NCBI GenBank assembly: GCA_029264225.1 | Contig: JARICB010000398.1 | Span: 1-5,028, forward strand | Reading direction: 5' to 3' | Source: Nocardioides sp. | GTDB lineage: Bacteria > Actinomycetota > Actinomycetes > Propionibacteriales > Nocardioidaceae | Length of the DNA stretch: 5,028 nucleotides | Shown: in pieces, positions 1 to 5,028 of the stretch | How positions within the stretch are numbered: the stretch's first letter is position 1 | Layout: each line of letters opens with the position of its first letter | Notes under the pieces: generated by a model | Database searches by the model: none | Seen by the model: the letters and a program-made list of their open reading frames with translations, nothing else | Told to the model about the DNA's origin: nothing | Position numbers and translations under genes: made by a program

Positions 1-432
1 CCGCAACGGCGACCGGTCGAAGCCGGCCACGGCCCACGTCAGGTCCACGACCGCCGTCCATGATCCATCGGCGGACACTGCCCCGACCTGGTCGACGTAG
101 CGGGCCGAGAGATACATGAGGTTGACCGATCGCGCATTGCGCGCCGCGGCCCGCAACTGTTCACCCACTGCCCTGTCGCCAACCGGGGCCAAGTCGCCGG
201 CTGCCTCCAGATCACGTCTCTCGAGTGCGTCGATCAGGTCCTGCAAGGCAGCAGCAGCCAGCCCAGCGGGGGCACCCGGAACCTCAGCCGAGGGCGAGTC
301 GGGTCGAGCCAGGAGCGCGCCACCCAGCACGGCAGCCGCCAGGGCAGCCGTCAGGGACAACGAAAGACCGGCCACCCACCAACGTAGGCGACCGGTCTTC
401 GAGCTCGAGGACTCAGCCAGGGCGAACCGCAC
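1..432 (-). CDS. Membrane-anchored protein of unknown function (3' end beyond window)
   Basis: I do not recognise this protein. An open frame of 144 codons runs from a GTG at 432 to the left edge without a stop. The reading is polar residues 1-17 with basic K12, R15 and R17, one hydrophobic helix at about 18-42 starting at WW, then a Pro/Ala linker. An amphipathic helical stretch follows (about 56-105, with LIDALERRD), then what looks like the start of a beta-rich domain (SWTAVVDLTWAV, about 127-138). This fits a single-pass anchor or uncleaved signal with the bulk outside the membrane. The GTG lies 20 bases inside the upstream hydrolase gene and has no clear Shine-Dalgarno, so translational coupling is likely. 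Later GTG or TTG codons at residues 20 and 25 would break up the hydrophobic segment and are less attractive. The frame has typical actinobacterial GC-rich third positions, which supports it over the plus-strand open frames here. Its link to the wall hydrolase suggests a cell-envelope role, by inference only. Confidence 0.72.
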   Translation of the reverse strand, partial: MRFALAESSSSKTGRLRWWVAGLSLSLTAALAAAVLGGALLARPDSPSAEVPGAPAGLAAAALQDLIDALERRDLEAAGDLAPVGDRAVGEQLRAAARNARSVNLMYLSARYVDQVGAVSADGSWTAVVDLTWAVAGFDRSPLR

Positions 433-1402
433 CGACGTACGGCATCGAGTAGAGACCCGACACCTGGACGCCGGAGCTGGGGTTGGCGGCGTGCACGATC
501 ATGCCGTTGCCGATGTACATACCGACGTGGCTGATCGGGCTGTAGTAGAAGACCAGGTCGCCCGGCTGCAGGGCGCTCGCTGAGACGTGCGCACCAGAGC
601 TGTACTGGGCACTGGACGAGTGGGGCAGGCCAACGCCCGCGGCGCCCCAGGCTCGCATCGTCAGGCCGGAGCAGTCGAAAGCGCTCTCGCCGGTGGCGCC
701 GTAGACGTAGGAGTCCCCGACCTGGGCCATGGCGTAGGCGATGGCAGCGGCGGCGCGGCCCGAGGCCGGGACCGAGGCGGGCATCCGGACGGCACCGGAG
801 CGGGAGGTCAGCATCCGCTCCCGTTCGTCGGCCTCGAGGTCGGCGAGCACGTCCTTGGCGGCGGCCAGCTTGGCGTCGATCGTCTTCTGCTCAGCGGCCA
901 GCGCTTCAGTGGCGGCAGCGATCTCCGCCGTGCGGTCGGCGGTGGCGGCGCGACGCAGATCGAGTGCGTCAAGCTCGGTGGAGTAGGCCGCGAACATGTT
1001 GTCCTGGAGGTCGTTGAACCCGGACATGGTCGAGAGCTGGTCCAAGAAGGCACCGGGGTCATCGGAGACGACGACCTGACCGACCGTCGAGATCGACTCG
1101 CCCTGGTAGCCGCGCAGGATCGAATCCGCGACCTCATTGCGTACGTCGTCGAGCCGGTCGCTCTGGCGCGTCTCGTCGGCACGGAGTGCGGCGAGGTCCT
1201 TGCGCAGGTCGGCGAGGTCGAGTTTGGCATCGTTGTAGCGCTCGGAAGCCTGTTCGGCTTCGTGGTAGAGCCGCTCGACGTTGGCCTTCACGTCCTTGAT
1301 GTCCGGGTCGGCCTGGGCAGGCGAGACGGGGACGATGGCAATGGCAGCAACAGCGGTGATTCCCAGCAGGGCGCCGCCGAGTCGAGTCCGGTCGTGATTC
1401 AC
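413..1402 (-). CDS. Secreted NlpC/P60 peptidoglycan endopeptidase, RipA-like
   Basis: Probable cysteine peptidase that cuts stem peptides of peptidoglycan outside the cell. The 329-residue product starts with a Sec signal peptide: basic R6 and R8, a hydrophobic core at about 9-27, and a likely cut after A31 in SPAQA/DP. Residues about 33-95 and 145-198 are Ala/Leu/Glu/Arg-rich with heptad character, giving the N-terminal coiled coil common in the RipA/CwlO-type actinobacterial group. The NlpC/P60 domain fills about 216-329, with Cys244 in FDCSGL as nucleophile, His292 in SHVGMYIG as base, and His304 in IVHAAN as third polar residue. All three are present, so it should be active. The coiled coil may act as a regulatory or docking arm, as known for this family. 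The start is a GTG with AAGGAG 11 bases upstream. It is preceded by a c-di-AMP riboswitch and followed by an overlapping membrane-anchored gene. I am sure of the family; the exact bond cut is unknown. Confidence 0.95.
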   Translation of the reverse strand: MNHDRTRLGGALLGITAVAAIAIVPVSPAQADPDIKDVKANVERLYHEAEQASERYNDAKLDLADLRKDLAALRADETRQSDRLDDVRNEVADSILRGYQGESISTVGQVVVSDDPGAFLDQLSTMSGFNDLQDNMFAAYSTELDALDLRRAATADRTAEIAAATEALAAEQKTIDAKLAAAKDVLADLEADERERMLTSRSGAVRMPASVPASGRAAAAIAYAMAQVGDSYVYGATGESAFDCSGLTMRAWGAAGVGLPHSSSAQYSSGAHVSASALQPGDLVFYYSPISHVGMYIGNGMIVHAANPSSGVQVSGLYSMPYVGAVRPG

Positions 1403-1413
1403 GAGCGGGGGGT

Positions 1414-1419
1414 CTCCTT
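1414..1419 (-). promoter_or_regulatory. Ribosome binding site of the NlpC/P60 gene
   Basis: AAGGAG on the minus strand lies 11 bases before the GTG at 1402, a slightly long spacing. It begins only 3 bases after the distal arm of an inverted repeat (1422-1428) and about 10 bases after the closing helix of the riboswitch. Its accessibility could therefore follow the riboswitch fold. Confidence 0.75.
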
Positions 1420-1421
1420 GT

Positions 1422-1466
1422 ATGTCGTACGCCTACCAGGTGAGCTGACGGGTTCAGGCACGACAT
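1422..1466 (-). repeat. 7-base inverted repeat, candidate alternative stem of the riboswitch
   Basis: ATGTCGT (minus strand, 1466-1460) and ACGACAT (1428-1422) are perfect reverse complements, 31 bases apart. The first arm lies in the small hairpin before the GAACCC core; the second lies just beyond the closing helix and 3 bases before the Shine-Dalgarno. Pairing them would compete with the GGCA/UGCC hairpin of the aptamer and strain the closing helix. The repeat may be part of the expression platform, though chance is possible at this length. Confidence 0.4.
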
Positions 1467-1590
1467 GCCCTACGCCTCCTCCATCACGCATAAGCGTGCC
1501 CTTGAAGGCGATGCACCCCAGAACGGGACGTGGTTCCCCGGCTCCGACCCCACCCACGGGGGGTGGACGGGATCAGACTCGGCGCGGCAT
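1422..1590 (-). promoter_or_regulatory. ydaO-yuaA type cyclic di-AMP riboswitch
   Basis: This leader RNA senses cyclic di-AMP and controls the downstream wall hydrolase. Read on the minus strand, the conserved blocks come in the canonical order: CGCCGAGUCUGAUC (about 1584-1571), GGGGAACCA (1539-1531), UGGGGUGCAU (1520-1511), GUAGGGCA, GAACCCGUCAGCU (1455-1443), and CACCUGGUAGGCG (1442-1430). The closing helix pairs CGCC at 1584-1581 with GGCG at 1433-1430, and a G-U pair can extend it. Two variable hairpins are clear: CCACCC/GGGUGG around 1550-1566, and CACGC/GCGUG around 1485-1498 with a 4-base loop. Known family members often sit before genes for wall hydrolases (NlpC/P60, Rpf), potassium or osmolyte transport, and usually reduce expression when ligand binds. 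Here the aptamer ends about 10 bases before the Shine-Dalgarno and I see no U-tract terminator, so control at translation initiation is likelier than attenuation. The class is well supported; exact ends are approximate. Confidence 0.93.
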
Positions 1591-1634
1591 TCGCGCGAAC
1601 CCTGATGGCTCACTCCACGAACACCTGAGCAGTC

Positions 1635-1664
1635 AGAGTAGTCGTCCACGAGCAGCCCCGCCAA
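1635..1664 (-). promoter_or_regulatory. Possible promoter of the riboswitch-hydrolase transcript
   Basis: TTGGCG (1664-1659) and TACTCT (1640-1635) are separated by 18 bases on the minus strand, resembling a primary sigma factor promoter. Transcription would begin near 1628, about 40 bases before the riboswitch. A promoter is expected between the Cys-rich gene and the riboswitch, but the motif match is modest. Confidence 0.3.
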
Positions 1665-1713
1665 TCTTCGAGGAACCTTTCTGATCTTGTCGAATGTGGC
1701 GTACCTCACAGCT

Positions 1714-1944
1714 CTAGGCGGACTCCACCTCCGGCCCTGGGAGCGGTTGGATCAGCCGCAACGGCGGCACCAACCCCCCAGCCGCCAGGGTCGCCAGGGC
1801 ACGTCGTTCATCATCGTCGAAGGTGAGTTCCGGGGGCGGCCCGAGCAGCACCGTCACTACGCAGTCGTGACATGCCGGGCCACGCACCAGGCAACTGTCG
1901 CAATCGATTCTCGTCGTCATGTCACACACGCTGGCATCGACCAC
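1714..1944 (-). CDS. Small Cys-rich protein with CxxC-x6-CxxC cluster, function unknown
   Basis: This protein of about 76 residues has no assigned function that I know. Near its N-terminus it carries DCDSC-LVRGPA-CHDC, a C-x2-C-x6-C-x2-C arrangement able to bind one zinc ion or an Fe-S cluster. An acidic helix-forming segment follows (TFDDDERRALATLAAGG), then a Pro-rich tail (LVPPLRLIQPLPGPEVESA). Small proteins of this look occur near wall-hydrolase genes in actinobacteria, as far as I recall. Three starts are possible. The GTG at 1944 has GAGG 8 bases upstream and is preferred. A TTG at 1950 has only 2 bases between GAGG and start. An ATG at 1920 lacks a Shine-Dalgarno but starts just before the Cys motif, as expected if only the conserved core is translated. 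It begins about 25 bases after the membrane-protein stop, so it probably shares that transcript. It ends 311 bases before the hydrolase. Confidence 0.82.
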   Translation of the reverse strand: MVDASVCDMTTRIDCDSCLVRGPACHDCVVTVLLGPPPELTFDDDERRALATLAAGGLVPPLRLIQPLPGPEVESA

Positions 1945-1952
1945 CGACAACG

Positions 1953-1956
1953 CCTC
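1953..1956 (-). promoter_or_regulatory. Ribosome binding site favouring the GTG start at 1944
   Basis: GAGG on the minus strand sits 8 bases before the GTG at 1944 but only 2 bases before the TTG at 1950, so it points to the GTG as start of the Cys-rich gene. It lies between that gene and the stop of the membrane-protein gene at 1970-1972. Confidence 0.4.
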
Positions 1957-1969
1957 GGCGAGTCCCCGG

Positions 1970-3361
1970 TCAGGGCGTGTCGACGCGCAGGTAGAGCAGC
2001 CACCCCTCGGCGATCTCGGAGGCAGTGAAGGTCTCCATCGAGGCCATCACCTCAGCCGCCTCTGCATCCGACCTGACCAGGACTGCGTCGCTCGCGGCAA
2101 CCGCACGCTCCATCCCCGCTCGCCCTGCCATGAAGTCGAGGTAGGCGCGCTGATCTTCGCGCGTGAACGCATCCAGGGGATTGCCCAGCCACACCCGCAC
2201 GCCGTGTACTGCCAGGCTTTCGACCACAGGCTCCGGCGCCAGCACCACCCCGCCCGGGACCAGGCGAGACACCTCCGAGGCCAACCGCTGATCGTGGGCC
2301 GAGACCGATTGCGCTCGATACCCCAGGTAACCCGCACCCGCGCAGAGCACGAGCGCCAAGGTGAGCAGGAGCCCGAGGGGTACTCGCCGCGGCCCCTCAT
2401 CGAGTATGTCGACCCGATCATCCCTACGGGTCAGCCCGCGAGCCGCGGGGACCGCAAGAAAGATCAATACCCAGATGCCGTGACGAGCAGCCATCACCGT
2501 CGCCACGCTCAAACCAGCCACAGCGACGTACTCCCACAGTGGCAGGCGCCGGCGGAGGGCCGCCACGCCGAGCACGAGAGCCGACACCAGCATCAAGACG
2601 TCGAACGGGTTGCCCAGACTGGGGCTGGCCCACAGCCCTTCCCCCTGGCGTGCCGCTTCGTTGTCGAGCACACCGAGGTAGTACCCGATCGTGCGCCACG
2701 TCGCCGGCGTCACCAGCAGTGCGACCAGGCACGACGCTCCCACGACAACCGTCTCCAGTGGGCGGCTCCGCAACCGCGAGAACAACAGATAGGCGCCCAC
2801 GAGGCAGACGCCCATCAAGACGGCACCGTGCAGATTGCCCCACACGATGATCAACAACGGCGCCAGCCAGATCAGCCGGTCCGGCTGGCGATGTTGGCCG
2901 CGCAGCAACAACAGCAGTGCTGCGAAGGGCAGCAGGGAAAACGTCTGGAGCCGGACCACACCGACGGTGGCGAGACCACCGAGAAGGAGCGCCACCAGGA
3001 TCCAGGCGGTGGCGAGGTCGCTGGCGCCCCGCCTGCGAGCGTCGACCGCGACCACGACCAGGCTCAGCAGGACCAACACGTAGTGCCAGATCAGGACGCC
3101 TGCCAGCCCAGCCTCGTGCACGAGCGAAAGTGCGTACTGGGCGACGAGCAGCACCGGTGGCCAACCGTCGCTGGCTGCAGCGGCGAAGGGAACACCGTCG
3201 GGGATGCGCTGGTGCGCACGGATGTCATCACCGAGCGCCACCAACCAGAACAGGTCAGCCCCGATGGTGATGAGCAGACAGAGCAGCAGGGAGATGGAGA
3301 ACAGACTCACACAGACGGCGGCCCAGCCCCGACCGACGGCGTTCCCAGTACCTATGGGCAC
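1970..3361 (-). CDS. Polytopic membrane protein, GT-C glycosyltransferase-like, with C-terminal extracytoplasmic domain
   Basis: The 463-residue integral membrane protein has hydrophobic helices at about 14-40, 68-106 (probably two), 115-135, 138-154, 163-194 (one or two), 203-220, 253-269, 276-304 and 327-347, roughly ten in total. After the first helix comes a short loop with GDDIRAHQRIPDG (44-56). An acidic pair in the first outer loop, followed by an IP..PF motif and a downstream Trp, is the layout seen in GT-C type glycosyltransferases that use polyprenyl-phosphate sugars. The WGNLHGA motif (174-180) is also common in unassigned proteins of this kind. Residues about 350-463 form a soluble tail (ASEVSRLVPGGVVLAPEP, WLGNPLDAF), probably outside the membrane. 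Transferase activity is inference; a flippase-like or structural role is possible. The GTG start has no strong Shine-Dalgarno and lies 12 bases after the zinc-ribbon stop, which suggests translational coupling. The Cys-rich gene follows closely. Confidence 0.85.
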   Translation of the reverse strand: MPIGTGNAVGRGWAAVCVSLFSISLLLCLLITIGADLFWLVALGDDIRAHQRIPDGVPFAAAASDGWPPVLLVAQYALSLVHEAGLAGVLIWHYVLVLLSLVVVAVDARRRGASDLATAWILVALLLGGLATVGVVRLQTFSLLPFAALLLLLRGQHRQPDRLIWLAPLLIIVWGNLHGAVLMGVCLVGAYLLFSRLRSRPLETVVVGASCLVALLVTPATWRTIGYYLGVLDNEAARQGEGLWASPSLGNPFDVLMLVSALVLGVAALRRRLPLWEYVAVAGLSVATVMAARHGIWVLIFLAVPAARGLTRRDDRVDILDEGPRRVPLGLLLTLALVLCAGAGYLGYRAQSVSAHDQRLASEVSRLVPGGVVLAPEPVVESLAVHGVRVWLGNPLDAFTREDQRAYLDFMAGRAGMERAVAASDAVLVRSDAEAAEVMASMETFTASEIAEGWLLYLRVDTP

Positions 3362-3373
3362 GACCCGTTCGAA

Positions 3374-3649
3374 CTAGTCGGAGGTCGGTGCGGTGGTGGT
3401 GGGGTCATCGGCGAACGCGGCGTCGTTGCGGCCCACCAACTCGATCGCGTCGGCTCGACCGCACCACCGGCAGGAGACCGACTCGATGGTCTCATCCTTG
3501 ACCTCGGTGGCCTCGACGACGTGGTCACCGCTGAGGTCGAAGTGCCAGTACTCACTCGTGCGCCGGGTGCGGGTCACGTCGAAGCGCGTCAGGTTGCCGC
3601 ACCCACCGCAGCGCCAACGATGCGTCGCGTCAGGGATCTGTGCCGTCAC
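3374..3649 (-). CDS. Small zinc-ribbon-like protein, function unknown
   Basis: The 91-residue soluble protein has two cysteine knuckles, CGGCG (C14, C17) and CRWCG (C60, C63). They are separated by a 42-residue, mostly beta-prone segment (TRFDVTRTRRTSEYWHFDLSGDH and on). This C-x2-C ... C-x2-C spacing fits a zinc ribbon or a rubredoxin-like fold binding one metal. The C-terminus is a low-complexity acidic/Thr tail (DDPTTTAPTSD). No catalytic residues are evident, so a nucleic-acid or protein-binding role is the most one can infer. The start is a GTG with a strong GAGGAG 7 bases upstream. It is the first gene of the minus-strand unit, 12 bases before the membrane protein, and is divergent from the exonuclease/GIY-YIG gene. 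I recall similar unnamed proteins in actinobacteria but cannot give a function. Confidence 0.85.
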   Translation of the reverse strand: MTAQIPDATHRWRCGGCGNLTRFDVTRTRRTSEYWHFDLSGDHVVEATEVKDETIESVSCRWCGRADAIELVGRNDAAFADDPTTTAPTSD

Positions 3650-3656
3650 GGTGCTG

Positions 3657-3662
3657 CTCCTC
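3657..3662 (-). promoter_or_regulatory. Ribosome binding site of the zinc-ribbon gene
   Basis: GAGGAG on the minus strand lies 7 bases before the GTG at 3649, the best Shine-Dalgarno in the window. It fixes the start; an ATG at 3668 is in another frame and reads only 12 codons. Confidence 0.75.
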
Positions 3663-3687
3663 GGTCATGGTCAGGGTGGGCTGACAC

Positions 3688-3693
3688 AGCCTA
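3688..3693 (-). promoter_or_regulatory. Possible -10 element of the minus-strand operon
   Basis: TAGGCT on the minus strand matches the TAnnnT form of actinobacterial -10 boxes. It would start transcription near 3681, leaving about 30 bases of leader with the GAGGAG site inside. No convincing -35 hexamer is visible at 16-18 bases upstream. Confidence 0.3.
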
Positions 3694-3752
3694 GTGCCCT
3701 ACCAGGATGCCCGTATCGTGCGTATGCCCCCTGGGATGTCGGTGCCTGCGCC

Positions 3753-3758
3753 TAACGT
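3753..3758 (+). promoter_or_regulatory. Likely -10 element of a leaderless transcript
   Basis: TAACGT is followed by 7 bases and then ATG at 3766, which places the expected transcription start on or next to the A of the start codon. This is the usual signature of leaderless actinobacterial genes and fits the lack of a Shine-Dalgarno before that ATG. The -35 region is not recognisable. Confidence 0.45.
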
Positions 3759-3765
3759 CTCGGGC

Positions 3766-5028
3766 ATGAGCAACGCGGAGTCCAGATGGGAGTCGCAACG
3801 CAGCTTCGACGAACTCGGACGGCCGTTGCGCGACATCACGTTCTGCGTGGTCGACCTCGAAACCACGGGCGGCTCGGCCGCCGCCGGGTCGATGATCACC
3901 GAGATCGGGGCAGTCAAGGTACGGGCCGGCGAGGTGTTCGGAGAGTTCCAGACCCTGGTCAACCCACATGCAGCGATCCCCCCCTTCATCGCCGTACTGA
4001 CCGGCATCACCAACTCCATGGTGAGCAATGCCCCCGCCATCGAGTCGGCGTTGCCCGCCTTCCTCGAGTTCTCCGCCGGCTGCGTCCTGGTCGCGCACAA
4101 CGCGCCGTTCGACATCGGTTTCCTGCGTCACTTCACCAGCGCCCAAGGGCTCGGGTGGCCACCTTTCGAAGTCGTCGACACCGCGACGCTGGCTCGCCGC
4201 GTGATCACCCGCGACGAGGCCCCCAACTGCAAGCTCTCCTCACTGGCACGACTCTTCGGTGCCTCCACGACCCCCAATCACCGAGCCCTCTCGGATGCGC
4301 GTGCCACGGTCGATGTGCTGCACGGCCTGATGGAGAGGCTCGGCAGCGTTGGTGTCCACACCCTCGAGGAGCTCCAGACGTTCACCTCCCGCGTCTCCTC
4401 CGCCCAGCGCCGCAAACGCCACCTGGCCGAAGGGCTGCCGCAGTCTCCGGGCGTCTACCTCTTCCGCGACGAGCGCGCCCGGGTGCTCTACATCGGCACC
4501 TCCAAGAATCTCCGGCGCCGCGTCCGCAGCTACTTCACCGCTTCGGAGACCCGGTCCCGGATGGGCGAGATGGTGGGACTCGCCGATTCGGTCACAGCGA
4601 TCACCTGCGCCACGCCGCTGGAGGCGGAGGTTCGCGAGCTGCGGCTGATCGCCGAGCACACACCCAAATACAACCGTCGCTCCCGGTTCCCCGAGAAGGT
4701 GCACTTCGTCAAGCTCACCCATGAGGCATGGCCGAGGTTGTCGCTGGTGCGCCGGGTGCTGGACGACGACGCTGACTACCTGGGCCCGTTCTCGTCGAAG
4801 AAGGCAGCCGAGAAGTCGCTCGCCGCCCTCCACGACACCTTCCCGGTGCGGCAGTGCTCGGATCGCATCGCCAAGACACCGACGCGCACACCGTGTGCGC
4901 TCGCCGAGATGGGTCGATGCCTGTCGCCGTGCGACGGCAGCGCCGACGCCGCGACCTACGCCGCCGTGGTCAGCCAGTTGCGCGAGAGCCTGCTTCGTCG
5001 ACCCGACAAGGTGGTCGAAGTCATCAAC
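3766..5028 (+). CDS. DEDDh exonuclease / GIY-YIG / UvrC-like fusion nuclease (3' end beyond window)
   Basis: A probable DNA repair nuclease; 421 codons are visible and the frame is open at the right edge. An N-terminal DnaQ-like 3'-5' exonuclease domain (about 24-190) has D30 and E32 in VVDLETTG, D116 in HNAPFDIGFL, and H172 and D177 in NHRALSDARA, so the DEDDh set is complete. A GIY-YIG endonuclease domain (about 226-305) has GVY 229-231, YIG 242-244, the Arg-rich NLRRRVRSYF, E291 in the position of the metal-binding Glu of UvrC, and N303 in PKYN. A UvrC-like region follows, with C364, C377, C385 and C389 spaced x12-x7-x3. This closely matches the four cysteines that hold a 4Fe-4S cluster in E. 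coli UvrC. Mycobacterial and other actinobacterial homologues, such as the Rv2191 type, are usually about 600 residues, so roughly a third is missing. ATG 3766 is chosen from the leaderless promoter pattern; in-frame starts at 3718, 3724, 3736 and 3742 are possible. UvrC-independent repair is inference. Confidence 0.93.
   Translation, partial: MSNAESRWESQRSFDELGRPLRDITFCVVDLETTGGSAAAGSMITEIGAVKVRAGEVFGEFQTLVNPHAAIPPFIAVLTGITNSMVSNAPAIESALPAFLEFSAGCVLVAHNAPFDIGFLRHFTSAQGLGWPPFEVVDTATLARRVITRDEAPNCKLSSLARLFGASTTPNHRALSDARATVDVLHGLMERLGSVGVHTLEELQTFTSRVSSAQRRKRHLAEGLPQSPGVYLFRDERARVLYIGTSKNLRRRVRSYFTASETRSRMGEMVGLADSVTAITCATPLEAEVRELRLIAEHTPKYNRRSRFPEKVHFVKLTHEAWPRLSLVRRVLDDDADYLGPFSSKKAAEKSLAALHDTFPVRQCSDRIAKTPTRTPCALAEMGRCLSPCDGSADAATYAAVVSQLRESLLRRPDKVVEVIN

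Larger units (their letters stand above)
3650..3765. other. Divergent intergenic region
   Basis: These 116 bases separate the minus-strand operon from the plus-strand nuclease gene and hold the candidate -10 elements of both. The plus frame of the nuclease stays open back to 3685, so part of it could be coding if an upstream start is used. I see no strong palindrome that would mark an operator. Confidence 0.6.

Noticed and set aside
116..583. A 155-codon open frame on the plus strand
   Set aside because: It is antisense to the anchored protein and the hydrolase C-terminus; its Ala/Arg/Ser-rich product lacks any motif.
1550..1566. GC-rich hairpin CCACCC/GGGTGG as a terminator
   Set aside because: No U-run follows on either strand and it lies inside the aptamer as a variable stem, so a terminator role is not supported.
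587..1684. A 365-codon open frame on the plus strand
   Set aside because: It is antisense to the NlpC/P60 gene and runs on across the riboswitch, with Gly/Val/Arg-rich low-complexity product and no recognisable domain.
1470..1709. A 79-codon minus-strand frame between the Cys-rich gene and the hydrolase
   Set aside because: Most of it lies in the riboswitch, whose sequence conservation is structural. No ribosome binding site is seen and the product has no recognisable feature.
3633..3668. A 12-codon ATG frame (minus strand, from 3668) overlapping the zinc-ribbon start as a leader peptide
   Set aside because: Its ATG has no Shine-Dalgarno, and its own codons contain the GAGGAG that serves the GTG start. 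There is no run of regulatory codons.
1919..3694. A 591-codon open frame on the plus strand
   Set aside because: It lies opposite the membrane-protein and zinc-ribbon genes. Its product is rich in Gln, His, Arg and Asp with no hydrophobic core or motif, as expected from reading the complement of GC-rich Leu/Val/Ala codons. The minus-strand frames have clear helices and Cys motifs.
3786..4724. A 312-codon plus-strand frame and the 4240-4833 minus-strand frame
   Set aside because: Both overlap the exonuclease/GIY-YIG gene, whose frame carries all catalytic motifs. Their products are Arg/Pro/Gly-rich shadows.

Overview
The window looks like chromosomal DNA of a high-GC actinobacterium, most likely from the Nocardioidaceae or a related Propionibacteriales group. 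The reasons are strong G/C bias at third codon positions, frequent GTG starts, a RipA-like NlpC/P60 hydrolase behind a c-di-AMP (ydaO-type) riboswitch, and a DEDDh exonuclease/GIY-YIG/UvrC-like fusion protein typical of Actinobacteria. The genus placement is inference. I see no insertion sequence, CRISPR array, tRNA, rRNA or phage gene.

Layout. Five genes lie on the minus strand between position 3649 and the left edge. In transcription order they are: a 91-residue zinc-ribbon-like protein (3649-3374); a 463-residue polytopic membrane protein (3361-1970); a 70-odd-residue Cys-rich protein (about 1944-1714); a 311-base gap holding the riboswitch (about 1590-1422); a secreted NlpC/P60 cell-wall hydrolase (1402-413); and a membrane-anchored protein of unknown function (432 to the left edge, partial). 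The first three are 12 and about 25 bases apart and look like one transcription unit. The riboswitch gap probably starts a second unit made of the hydrolase and the anchored protein, which overlap by 20 bases.

On the plus strand, transcribed divergently from a 116-base gap, one gene runs off the right edge. It encodes the first 421 residues of the DEDDh exonuclease/GIY-YIG protein. A TAACGT hexamer 7 bases before its ATG suggests a leaderless transcript.

Functional reading. The best-supported regulatory story is control of a peptidoglycan hydrolase by cyclic di-AMP through a riboswitch whose 3' end lies only a few bases from the Shine-Dalgarno sequence. This links osmotic or wall-stress signalling to wall remodelling. 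The two small Cys-rich proteins and the membrane protein between them are unassigned. The plus-strand protein combines a proofreading-type 3'-5' exonuclease with the incision and Fe-S parts of UvrC, so it is probably a DNA repair nuclease. No clearly new multi-gene system is visible. The most interesting points are the riboswitch expression platform, the small-protein/membrane-protein unit and the fusion nuclease.
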